NCBI GenBank assembly: GCA_037102815.1
Contig: BTPP01000012.1
Span: 124,001-188,000 of the forward strand
Source of the DNA: Neurospora intermedia
Lineage: Eukaryota > Ascomycota > Sordariomycetes > Sordariales > Sordariaceae
Direction of reading: 5' to 3'
DNA: 64,000 nucleotides
Position numbers and translations under genes: made by a program. Shown piece by piece: positions 9,854 to 21,093 of the stretch; within the stretch, counting starts at the first letter, position 1, and every line of letters begins with the position of its first letter. The notes beneath the pieces were generated by a model. That model worked only from the letters and a program-made list of their open reading frames with translations. It had not been told where the DNA came from and searched no databases.

Positions 9854-12800
9854 ATGTCGATCGATTTCCCCAAGGAAGAGGAAAACACCATCCAGCGATG
9901 GCGCGAGATCAAGGCCTTTGAGACCCAGGTCGAGCTGTCCAAGGGCAACCCGCTTTACACCTTCTACGATGGCCCGCCCTTCGCCACCGGCCTCCCCCAC
10001 TACGGCCACTTGCTGGCTTCGACCATCAAGGACATCATCCCCCGATACTGGTCCATGAAGGGCTTCCACGTCGAGCGCCGCTTCGGCTGGGATACGCACG
10101 GCCTGCCCATCGAGCACGAGATCGACAAGAAGCTGGGCATCTCGGGCAAGGCCGCCGTCATGGAGATTGGCCTCGAGAACTACAACGCCGAGTGCCGGTC
10201 TATCGTCATGAGGTATCGCGAGGAGTGGCGCCACACGGTCGAGCGTCTCGGTCGCTGGATCGACTTTGACAACGACTACAAGACCATGGACCCGACCTTC
10301 ATGGAGTCCGAGTGGTGGGTCTTCAAGCAGCTGTTCGACAAGGGCCAGGTCTACCGCGGCTACCGCGTCATGCCCTACTCGACCGCCCTCACCACCGCCC
10401 TCTCCAACTTCGAGGCCAACCAGAACTACCAGGACGTCACCGATCCCGCCGTCGTCGTCGCCTTCCCCTTGATCGAGGACCCCAACACCTGCCTCCTTGC
10501 CTGGACCACCACGCCCTGGACCCTGCCCTCCCACACCGGCCTGGCCGCCCACCCCGACTTTGAGTATGTCAAGATCGCCGACGAGAAGAGCGGAAAGAAC
10601 TACATCCTGCTCGAGAAGCTCCTGACGACGCTCTACAAGGACCCCAAGAAGGCCAAGTTCAAGGTGCTCGAGAAGATCAAGGGCAAGGATATGCTCGGCT
10701 GGAAGTACGAGCCCCCCTTCAACTACTTCTACGACGAGTACAAGGACGTTGCCTTCAAGGTCCTCAACGCTACCTACGTCACCGACGACAGCGGTACCGG
10801 TATTGTCCACCAGGCCCCCGCCTTCGGTGAGGACGATTACAACGTGGCCGTCGAGGCTGGCATCGTCACCGAGAAGCGCCCTCCTCCCGACCCGGTCAAC
10901 GAGACGGGTCACTACACTGACCGCGTTTCCGATTTCGCCGGGATGCACGTCAAGGAGGCCGACAAGCACATCATCAAGCACCTCAAGAACTCGGGCAAGC
11001 TCGTTGTCGAGTCTCAGCTCAAGCACTCGTACCCCATGTGCTACCGCTCCGACACCCCCCTCATCTACAAGGCCGTGCCCTCGTGGTTCATCCGCATCCC
11101 CGACATCATCCCCCAGATGCTGAAGAACATTGAGGGTTCCCACTGGGTCCCCTCCTTCGTCAAGGAGAAGCGTTTCGCCAGCTGGATCGCCAACGCCCGC
11201 GACTGGAACGTCTCGCGTAACAGGTACTGGGGTACTCCCATCCCTCTGTGGATGAGCGACGACGGCGAGGAGATTGTGTGCATTGGCAGCATCGAGGAGC
11301 TCAAGCAGCTTTCCGGCTACGAGGGCGAGATCACCGATCTCCACCGTGACAAGATCGACCACATCACCATCCCCAGCAAGCAGGGCAAGGGTGTCCTCAA
11401 GCGTGCTGAGGAGGTCTTTGACTGCTGGTTCGAGTCTGGTTCCATGCCCTACGCCTCCCAGCATTACCCCTTCGAGAACGTCGAGAAGTTCGAAAAGTCC
11501 TTCCCCGGTGACTTCATTGCCGAGGGTCTCGACCAGACACGTGGTTGGTTCTACACCCTTCTTGTCTTGGGTACCCACCTCTTTGGTGTCTCGCCTTTCA
11601 AGAACTGCGTCGTCAACGGTATCGTGCTTGCCGAGGATGGCAAGAAGATGTCCAAGCGTCTCAAGAACTACCCCGACCCTACGCTTGTCATGAACAAGTA
11701 TGGTTCGGATGCGCTCCGTCTGTACCTCATCAACTCTCCTGTTGTGCGTGCCGAGCCGCTCCGCTTCAAGGAGGCCGGTGTCAAGGAGGTCGTTGCCAAG
11801 GTTCTCCTTCCTCTGTGGAACTCGTACAAGTTCTTTGAGGGCCAGGTTGCTCTCCTCAAGAAGGTGGAGAACGTCGACTACATGTTTGACCCCAAGATGG
11901 AGTCTTCCAACGAGAACGTGATGGACAAGTGGATTCTTGCTTCGTGCCAGTCTCTGCTCGAGTTTGTCAATGAGGAGATGAAGGGTACGTTGTTCCCCCT
12001 TTCTCTTGATTGATTATCAAAGTTCAATGCTAACACTACGTCCAGGTTACCGCCTCTACACTGTTGTCCCTCGCCTCCTCGAGCTCATCGACAACACCAC
12101 CAACTGGTACATCCGCTTCAACCGCAAGCGTCTCAAGGGCGAGAACGGCCTCAACGACACCCTCCACGCCCTCAACACGCTCTTCGAGGTCCTCTTCACC
12201 CTCTGCCGTGGCCTTGCGCCCTTCACTCCCTTCCTTACCGACACCATCTACCTCAAGCTCCTTCCCCACATTCCCAAGGAGCTCCAGGCCAAGGACCCCC
12301 GCTCCGTGCACTTCCTCCCCTTCCCCGAGGTCCGCAAGGAGCTCTACAACCCCGACGTCGAGCGCCGCGTGCAGCGCATGCAGAAGGTCATCGAGCTCGC
12401 TCGTTACTCGCGCGAGAAGCGTTCGGTCGGCCTCAAGCAGCCCCTCAAGACCCTTGTTGTCATCCACCACGACGAGCAGTACCTTGCCGACATTGAGTCG
12501 CTCAAGGGCTACATCACCGAGGAGCTCAACGTGCGCGACCTCGTGCTCACTTCGGACGAAGCCAAGCACGGCGTTCAGTACTCGGTCTCGGCCGACTGGC
12601 CTGTGCTCGGCAAGAAGCTCAAGAAGGACATGGGCCGCGTCAAGAAGGCTCTTCCCTCGGTCACCTCGGATGAGGCCCACGCCTACACGCAGACGGGCAA
12701 GCTCGTTGTGGACGGCATCACGCTCGAGGCGGGCGACCTGGTGGTCAAGCGCGGACTCAAGGAGGACGACAGCTCCAAGAACCTCGAGACCAACACGGAC

Positions 12801-13154
12801 AACGACGTGCTCACCATTTTGGACGTGGAGATCTACCCCGGCCTGGCGGAGGAGGGTCTGGCGCGTGAAATCATCAACCGTGTGCAGAGGCTGCGCAAGA
12901 AGGCCGGTCTCCAGCCGACGGACGATATCAAGATGGAGTACAAGGTGACGGCGGACCCCGAGGAGACAGGTATTGAGAAGGTGTTTGATACGCAGATGGC
13001 CATGATTGAGAAGGCGCTCAGGAGGCCGCTGGATAAGCATGAGGTGACGCATGTGGAGGGCAAGATCCCGGCGGAGAAGGAGGAGGGCATCATTATGGAG
13101 GAGGAGCAGGAGGTTGGCAAGGCTACCTTCTTGTTGAGGTTGTTGAAGCTTTAA
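9854..13154 (+). CDS. ILS1: Isoleucyl-tRNA synthetase, cytosolic
   Basis: Exons 9854-11984 and 12046-13154 give 1079 residues, the usual size of eukaryotic cytosolic IleRS. The 61-nt intron has GTACGT, a GCTAAC branch site near 12029 and CAG. It charges tRNA-Ile with isoleucine in the cytosol. Class I signatures are present: PHYGH (HIGH motif, residues 48-52) and KMSKR (about 598-602), with the CP1 editing domain between them, including WTTTPWTLPSHTGLA and the GTGIVHQAPAFGEDDY segment. The C-terminal half carries the anticodon-binding domain (YRLYTVVPRLLELIDN). No mitochondrial presequence is visible and the protein begins directly MSIDFPKEEEN, supporting the cytosolic form. The ATG context (CCCACCATG) is strong. 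Long antisense frames (9812-11578 and 12036-13052) are codon-bias shadows. Confidence 0.97.
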
Positions 13155-13326
13155 GTGTAAAGTCTACACTAGTAGAAAAGGCTGTAGATGTGATGTGGGA
13201 AAAGTTCAAGCGAGTCAAAACATGTGTGGGATAGACTAGCAATGATGGATGATGGATGATGAAATGTTCAAAAAAGATTTCTGGTACTTTATGTGTTGTG
13301 ATTCGCCTAGAAATAGGTAGCATAAG

Positions 13327-13682
13327 CTATGCTTTCTTGGCGGCCAACTGTGTGTGTGATATACCATCATGTCAGCTTTTCCCCCTTGTGAAGAAGTGGT
13401 ACAAATACCTAAACAATGGACGGGGAGGACTACACACCAAGTAACAATCCTTCAAGCGCATAAACTCCTTGACGCACATGTCCTTGTGAACGGAGTTGTA
13501 GTCTGCTAGGATACATTTGCCGTAGGCGGCGGACTGCGTGTAGGTGTGCCAGTTTCAGTTGAGTGTTTATGGAAGAAGTAATGGAGACATGGGAATAGCT
13601 TCACTCTTACCTCGACGGAGCACTTGGACACGGCCGAGGCGAACCGCTGGATGGGGCGGACGGTGGCTTTTGGGGGCTGCAT
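13327..13682 (-). CDS. Small twin-CX9C protein, NDUFAF8-like
   Basis: Not visible as a long frame. Exons 13611-13682, 13438-13533 and 13327-13347 (72+96+21 nt) splice to 62 residues starting MQPPKATVRPIQRFASAVSK and ending LLAAKKA. Introns are 13534-13610 (GTAAGA...CAG) and 13348-13437 (GTGTGT, a GCTGAC branch site, CACACAG). The protein has two CX9C pairs (CSVESAAYGKC and CVKEFMRLKDC), the helix-turn-helix signature of disulfide-relay substrates of the mitochondrial intermembrane space. Spacing, the AAYGKC and KEFxxLKDC words and the AAKK tail resemble human NDUFAF8 (C17orf89), a complex I assembly factor. Family assignment is by memory of the motif. It is convergent with IleRS (172 bp between stops). 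If the last intron is kept, a different tail results. Confidence 0.8.
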
Positions 13683-14885
13683 CTTGACGATCCGTCTGTG
13701 CTTTGTCTTTCAACTTCGACGAGAAGAGGCGATTCAGGTCAGGTGTGATGGTTGACTAGGAGATTCTCGATGTAGCCTCGGCGAGAGGTGATGACACTCG
13801 TGACACTGGCGTTCTTCTTCCTCTTCTCTTCACACTCGGTTTATTGTTTGGAAGATACCTTGCTTTAGGCTGAAGAGGCCGGGTTGGCTGAGGTTCCCTT
13901 TCATCTGATCTCAATGCACTAGCTTGCTTGTTCACTAAGTACCGCTTCAGCCAATCTAGTGTAGCGGCAGCGCGCCAAGCAGTGCAGTGCGTCTAATTGA
14001 TACCAGACTACCAACCTTGGTAGCAATTGAAACTGCATTCTGTTAGCGGGGGTAATCACAGCCTGCACCTTGTACAGGGCAATGCTGGGCTCTTCCCGCT
14101 GCCGTGCGCACGCGTCTCGATCGCATTGGGCTTCAGCTTCCCTTCCCTTGAGGTTCCTTCTCCGCACTGCAGTGCAGTCAGTGATTGGTTTGGTTGGTTG
14201 CCCGTCCAGCGGTCGCATCTCAGTTCGTTCAAGTTGTTGTGCGTGTTTGTGTCTCCTCCACGACAATTTGCATCACCACCACCTCCACGCTACTTGTACC
14301 TCTACACTACACTACATTCTCCCGCTTCGACGGGAAGAAGCACCAGCAGCAGCAGCAATAATCGCAATCGCCAACACCTTCATCTCAGCGAAAACCCCCG
14401 TCGATACCTACGTTCACGTCCCCGTTCGCGACCTCTTCAGCTTTTGCCCAATTTGCCTTTTTCATTTCGAAACCTCCGGCCGGTGATGGTGATCTTTTCC
14501 CAGTCGAATACCCGATAAACAAACCTCGTCTTGTATACCCAAGCGTTTCCGTTATCGTCAAAGTGGAATTGGAATTGGAATTGGAATTGCGACAACCCAC
14601 CAGACCACTTTTTGTTATCATCAAGCGCGCTCTCGATTCTCGGCCTAGCACAGCATCGCCAGTTTTTCGGGTCCATCGCAGTCGCAGTCGCAGTCGCATT
14701 CTCACTTACCGACCCTAGACTCCTATCAGCTTAGCATTACACTGCGGCATTCAACAGGCGCGAAGAATACAACAAATTGCCCACGCCCATCCAACCGTTG
14801 TACGAGGGCGCATACACCGTGCTTTGACCAGAGTCGGGATTAGGCTTTCCATAGTCATGCCTTGGAGGTGGCGGCGCCCTCTCAC
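13683..14885. other. Divergent region between the CX9C gene and SFI1
   Basis: 1.2 kb, mostly promoter and the long SFI1 leader. It carries an octamer at 14297, four GGAATT-type units (GGAATT repeated near 14563-14587) and a GTCGCA hexamer array at 14676-14698. Several ATG codons precede the SFI1 start in other frames. No gene is supported. Confidence 0.65.
14676..14698 (+). repeat. TCGCAG hexamer array, about four units
   Basis: The hexamer TCGCAG is repeated in tandem in the SFI1 leader. The same hexamer forms an array at 24113-24140 upstream of SNF12. Confidence 0.8.
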
Positions 14886-17800
14886 ATGCCGCCTCCATCC
14901 TCTCTGCCCCTCCACCACCGAGATGGCAGGGCCGGGCTACCACAGTTATCCTCCTCTTCGCGACAGCAGGCCGGACTCGGAAATCCCAATATCAGCAACA
15001 GCAACAACAACAACAATGGCGGCGCCAATGCCAACGCCAATACCAGCTTCCCCCAACAAGCTCAAGCGCAAGCTCACAGCAATGAGCCCTACTACTCTAA
15101 TGAAGGTCCGCTTCTTTCCCCCATCTCCCCTTCTCTCCCTCTCTCCTTCTTGTCCTTCCCAGCAGTTAACACAGGCAACCCGGGGGCACAACAGACATCG
15201 AGCTCCTCCACGAAATCGTCACCCTCGCCGAGTCCATCCTCCCCTCCCTGCCCGAGCGCGACCGGCTCCCCACGAACGCGCTCTTCCAAGCCGCCGAACA
15301 GATCCTCCCAGCCCATGGCTACCCAGATCCGGACCAGGCGCCCTCGCATATTTCGCGGCTTATCTTTAAGATTGGGGGCCAGCGATGCGCTCCGAACTCG
15401 AAAGGGGAAACCAGTCTGCTGGATCGGTTTCGAACCGTCTTAGCGGGTATGGGCATCATGTTGGAGTATGTGCCTAGTAGTCCGGTGGTGGGAGGGAGGA
15501 GTCGGGAGCAGTCGCCTGCTGGCCCACCAGGAGCGGGCTTCGGAAGAGGGGGGTTGGGAACGGCGCGGGATAAGGCTGCTGGGTCCAGGTCGAGGAGTGT
15601 CTCGGTTTCGGGCAGATCGCTGGGCGGGTTCTCGTCGGTCTTTAGTGATGACGACGAGGACGTGACGGGCGGCGAACTCGATATCAAGCTGCGACGGTTA
15701 CTGCCGAAAAGAAGACACAGTTCCGTTTCGAGACCGCTTGCGCTTGGAGGACTACCGATTCGGTCAAGGGCTCGGTCGGCGAGCTTTACGGACCCGAATG
15801 CCTTGCCTGGGGACACGCTTAGGGGCGAGAGGGCTAGGAGACTAGAAGCGCTGGCGCAACAACGGGAACAAGAGCAGCGAGAAAGAGAGCAGTTGTTAAA
15901 CCGAAGGGGGAGGTCACCGGAGAAAGGCCAGGGGAGAAGGAGTCAATTGGCTTCAAGGTCCAAGAGTTCGGTCCGCGAGTACGGCGATGATGGACGACCT
16001 TTTCAACCGCATAACCCCGTGCTGGACAAGGTCAGACACATCCCTCGCGTATTCGGCGCACCGCATCACTACGACAATGCGGCGGAAGTTGCCGCCGGCG
16101 CCTTGCCCGCTTACGCCAGACCGAACAAAGAACGGCCACGGCCCATATCCTTCTCCTCAGTAGGCGAAACCGACCTCAACCACAAATCTCCGCGAACCGA
16201 TTTCTCCGAACTCCATCGCGCAACCAGCGATACCACCGTCAACACCAAAGACGAGCCCCTGCCCAGCAGTCACCACCATGCCTTTACGCGTCATCCACCA
16301 CACCTCGACCCCGAATACCAAGAAGCAAAAGTGCGCATGTTCCGAACCGAAGACGACGCCTTCCTCCTCCGCGACGCCTTTACGTCATGGCACGACCACT
16401 TTAACCGGATCCAGCGGGATCACCACCGCCTGCTTTCTCTCGCGACGCAAATCGACGACGAAGACATCAAGACCGAGGTCCTGGAGATATGGCTCGAGGA
16501 AACGATCGCCGTTGTCGAAGAGCGCGAGCGCCACGAGGCAGAATCGGAATATGAAGCGTGGGTTGACAGGATGGAGCGGCGCGCCACGAGGGTGTACGAG
16601 GTTTTTACGATTCAAAACATGTTGAATTTCTGGCAGGATCAAGCGCGCGAAGAGCTGGACCGTACCGCGGTTGCGAGACGGCATCTGGTACGGAAAAGAG
16701 CGTTCGATGCCTGGAGGGCGCAGCATATCCAGGATGAGACAAAGGCGAGGAACTTTGTGCTGATTCATGCGCTGCAAAGGTGGACGGCCGTGGCGCTTCA
16801 TCAGGAGGTTAGACGGCATGTTGCTGAGCAGACGGAGGAGAGGGAGACGATGAGGGAAGGGGTGATGCACTGGTATCGGCTGCAAAAGGGGAGGGTGGCG
16901 GATGATTATGCCGTGTTCAAGGCCATGAAGGGGAGTTTGACGCACTGGGCTTCGAAGACGAAGGAGGTGCAGGATGATCACGAGGTGGCCATCGCCCTGG
17001 ATGAGAGACTCCTTCTCGACGAGGCGGTTAATATCTGGCAAGAAGAGGCCGAGGATCTCAGGTATACGGGGTACAAGTGCAGAGGGTACAAGGTTACACG
17101 GGACTGTCAGATTATTCTGGCGGATTGGCACGAGCAGAGTCGGTTGTTGCGGACACTTAGAAAGTTTCGCGCGGCTGATGAGCGTACGCTCAAGTGGAAC
17201 TGTCTCGAGCATTGGCAGGAAGAAGCTGAGTACGCCCGGCGGGACGGTCTGCTGGCTGACGCGGTGCTGCTTCTTAACCCCGTGGACACCTGGAAACTGG
17301 AGCTGAAGCTAAAACTTTGGAATATCCGCGAAGACGAAGAAACTCTCGAAGACACTTTAACTCACTGGTTCTTGGAGCAGCGTCTGGCCTTGTTCCAGCA
17401 CCACGCGGCCTCTACCACCAAGAAATCCACCCTTTCAACCTGGCTCGACGCCACCCAAACCTCGCTGTCCGTCCGCCACGGCTCCGAGTCCGAAGCCGAC
17501 TACTTCTACTCCGACCACCTCCTCTCCTCGTGTCTCTCAACCTGGTTCGACGCCTCCAACGCCATCTTCACCCCCCGCCACAACGCCAACCTCATCTGCC
17601 TCTACCGCACCACCAAGCCGTGCTTGGACCGATGGCGCGAAGCCCTCGTCTCTTCCACGACGCGCAATGCCTATTACGCCCGCAAAGCCTCGAAACAATC
17701 TAAGCGCTTCACCATCGCCTCCGTCCTCGACCGCTGGCCTTTTTTGGCCGAACAAGCCCGTCGCGAAAGGATGATGACATCTCTGCGCTCCTTCCGCCAC

Positions 17801-19507
17801 TCCTACAAGATCTCGCTCGCCCAGTCCTGTCTGAGCACCTGGTTCAACGCCCTATTGGAAGCCGACGACCTGTCAGCAGATGCTGATGCCCTTCACCTCG
17901 ATCACAACCACTCGGATCTGTACGAAACTCTTGGTTATTGGTCTTCCATCGCACAGAGAGCGCAAGAGATAAGGGAGACTGCCGCCGATGCCGAGCTAGA
18001 CACCTACTTGGAAAACTGGATGGACAGCGCGGCGGAGATGAGGGAGGCAGAGATGGACGCCGAAGAATGGGAAGCCGTGGGGACGATGAAGGGGTGTTTG
18101 CAGAGGTGGGAGCACGAGGCGCTGCATTTGGTTGCTAAGAGGAATGCGGTGAAGGCGCTGAGGGAGAGGGAGGAGAGGCGGATGGCGGCGGGCGTGTTGG
18201 ACGGGTGGTGGGGGGTTGTCAATCCCGGGGCTGTGGTTAGAGAACGACAGATGGGGGCAGAGTTTAGTATGCTTGATCCGAGGATGAGTACGTTGTTGAG
18301 TTCGAGGAGGAGTGTGAGGCATATGGGGGGACGGTATCGGGACCGCGAAAGGGGAAGTGGTGATGTGTCAGCGGCAAACTTTGGCAATAGTGTTAGCCAG
18401 TGGTTTGTCAATTCGGAGATGCCGCCTGAGCGGGAGAGGGAGAGGGATCGGTCGACGTTTCTTTTCCCTTCGGCAGCACCGATGAGACAGTCTGTTCAAC
18501 TTCCTATCCGATCGGCTCCCCCATCAGCAGCTGTCCAGCAACCCGCTCAACCACCACCACCAAAGGTACCAAAGGGCTATCAACCATACCACCCCAACCC
18601 CGACCCTCCCGTTACTGCTTCCTACTCCCGCCCCGCAAGTCGCACAGCAATTCGACCGGCCAGTAGACTCGCGGCTCCCATCATACCCGAGACTCCAATG
18701 GTCTCATCATCCGCACCCATCGAGCAAAAACCAACAACAGGCCGAAGCTCGGATATGCGCCCGACAAATCTATCTGCTCGGCTCGTCAACGCGCGGGATA
18801 ATCCTTCTAGCTCCTCATTCCGGGCAAGCCAGACCCTAGCAGCAGAGGCTAGTGCTCTCAGCGGCGGCGGCGGCGGCGGCCTTGGACCGATGAACTTTGA
18901 CGACGACGACGACGAGGAGTCGTTCCTCCCCGATTTGGATATCAACGATCCAGGATTTATGAGCACGCCTAGTAGAGTTAGGCGAGCGCCGCCTCTGGGA
19001 CGACATGCGTCGCAGTCTGTGCCGCCGCCGGTTGTGCAGGGCAATACCGTATTTGCTTCTCAGTACCAACAACCCACCCCCCTACCCCCACCAGCACAAG
19101 ACGACAACCACCACCGCTCCTCAAGACCAGACCGACCAGACCGACCAGAACGTTTCAACGCCCGCAAATCCGTCTTCCGCCCTTCCACTGCTCCTCCTCC
19201 CCCATCCAACAACAACAACTACCACTACCCGCCCTTCCCTCAAGGGCATGGACCACCAACAGCCCCTTCCACCTCCATGTCGGTCGGCACCAGTACCCCG
19301 TCAGCAATCCTCGCTAGTCCAAGGGAACGAGAGTTAAGAAGGGTGTATGCGGAACCTAGTACCTCTAATACTGCTGCGACGGGGGTGGGCAACACGTCGG
19401 GAATCCTGAGAGGGGGGAGGGAGTGGATTGATCGGGAAAGAGTGGAGAGAGACAGGGAGAGGGGGGTGTTTTTTAGTGATATTCGGGAGGAGAGTGCCGA
19501 GGGGTGA
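14886..19507 (+). CDS. sfi1: Sfi1-type spindle pole body / centrin-binding protein
   Basis: Exons 14886-15105 and 15195-19507 give 1510 residues. The 89-nt intron (GTCCGC donor, GTTAAC branch-like site, CAACAG acceptor) is the one that keeps the frame open and joins to DIELLHEIVTLAESILPSLP, a block typical of Sfi1 N-termini. Residues about 471-1077 hold some 22 Trp-centred helical repeats (for example LEIWLEE, LNFWQDQ, FDAWRAQ, LSTWFDA, LQRWEHE). In the family each repeat binds one centrin (Cdc31), and Sfi1 arrays build the half-bridge and drive spindle pole body duplication. The Pro/Arg/Ser-rich N-terminal part and the long C-terminal tail look disordered. The C-terminal tail includes an Asp run and a Gly run. 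The start is the first in-frame ATG after a TAG at 14841; the donor is weak, so the exon 1 boundary is less certain. Confidence 0.9.
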
Positions 19508-21093
19508 TCGCATTCGACTGTGCTTCTTTCGTGTCATGTGAGGTTGAAGGGAGTGTGATATCGAGTATATTGTGTTGGATAGGCTGTGGGTATCGAAGCT
19601 GTGGATAGGCTGTGTATAGGCTGCTGTGGAGGAAAGTAAATGCGCAGAGGAAACGAGGAAACGAGAAAATGACATGGATGGATGGCCAGGAGCAAGGCGT
19701 TGTCGGTTGAAACTAAATGGAAAAAGCGAAAAAGGGGAGGCAAAGGTGTCCAAAAGCAGAACAAGGGGTGGCTGACACTGGCTGTCATCATATATGTGGT
19801 TGTTGTTGTTGTTTTGGTGGTGTATAGGTCGTTCCCCCTTCCTTGGACGTACGTGGTGGTTTGTTGTTTTGTTGATTAGGTGCTGGCTGTTGTAGCAAGG
19901 TACCTCTACCTGACTACACTACCTCTACGTTATGATATGGTAGGTAAGATGGTAAAATAGCTATGGTAGCAGTTGGATAGGTTACGCATATACCCCTGGG
20001 AATCAATCACAAAATCAAGATCAAAATTAATTGAGAAATACATAGTCTAGTACTTCGATGCTTTTTCAGTTATTGTATTATATTGTATCATCATCACAGA
20101 TCACTTGCTTGCTTGCTTGCGTGGGTGGGTGGGTGGGTATGTGATGTTCTCATGCTAGGTATCTTTCGCGGTGAACTCAGTTAGTGCAATCAATGGACGG
20201 TGTGTCCATTCTTCACCTCAACTCATAACATCCCACCACCATCTTCATCGGGTAAAAGACTCCTCACAACCTTTCGTTCCAAGTAATCAACCAACAACCC
20301 ACTTTATCAAACCGCATTCTTCTTTAGTTCCCTCTCCACGAATTCACACCACGTACAAGAACGTTACGTAGGTACATAGGCAGTTGATTTATTGCACCCA
20401 CTGGGTGACCAAATTACCGCCAACCGAAGCAGCAAGTAGCTGAGTGTCCAAACTATTCGTCTATTCCATTCTACTCAATCTAGAGGTACTTACTCATTCT
20501 ACTTGAAGAAACCAAAGCCAACCAAACCAAAGCCAACTACACCTTTCCCCCGTGTCATCACCCAGGCAGGTAGGTATGCATCAAATCGCTTGTTTCTCAA
20601 TTTCTTACTTTGTTACTTTCAAACACAACTTCCGCTCAGGGCTGCTAAGGTAGCTAAGCTACCCTCCCCTTACTCGTATTTCGCGTTCCTTCCATATCTC
20701 TTCTGTCCCTGGCCCTGACTCTGACTCTGACCCTGACTCTAACTTTAACTCTGGATATGACTTGGCCGCTTCGGAATTCCGTAACTCCCGTCTGCGTCTC
20801 CGTCTCTTGTCCCTTTCAAAGTCCACCAACAGTCTTCTGGGAACGGACCTAAATGTCACAATCTCTTTGGATTCTTCTCCTTCACCAGTGATAATACCAG
20901 TACTATTGCGTATACAAGTAATTCTTGGTCCTCTGGTAGCATTTGATTCCTTGTCAATCCTAGCATGTTCATTCCTATTCTTATTCTTCTCTCCCCTGCC
21001 AGCTGACCTCCTCCGTCCAGTTCCTCTGACATTCCCTCCATCATCCCCCTTCTCCCAGCTCCTATCCATCTCCATTTCCTCATCGTCCTGCGC
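19508..21093. other. Convergent intergenic region SFI1/SNF12
   Basis: 1.6 kb between two stop codons. It contains octamers at 19901, 19920 and 20481, a GCTT run followed by a GGGT run at 20105-20138, and a CTGACTCTGACC-like degenerate hexamer stretch at 20712-20755. A 138-codon antisense frame at 20659-21075 has no ATG-supported or conserved features. No gene is supported. Confidence 0.65.

Noticed and set aside
9812-11578. 588-codon minus-strand open frame over the IleRS gene
   Set aside because: It is exactly antisense to a highly expressed, GC3-rich gene with strong codon bias, reads as repetitive Val/Leu/Gly/Asp sequence, and has no domain. The same holds for 12036-13052 and for 569-1609 over the coiled-coil gene.
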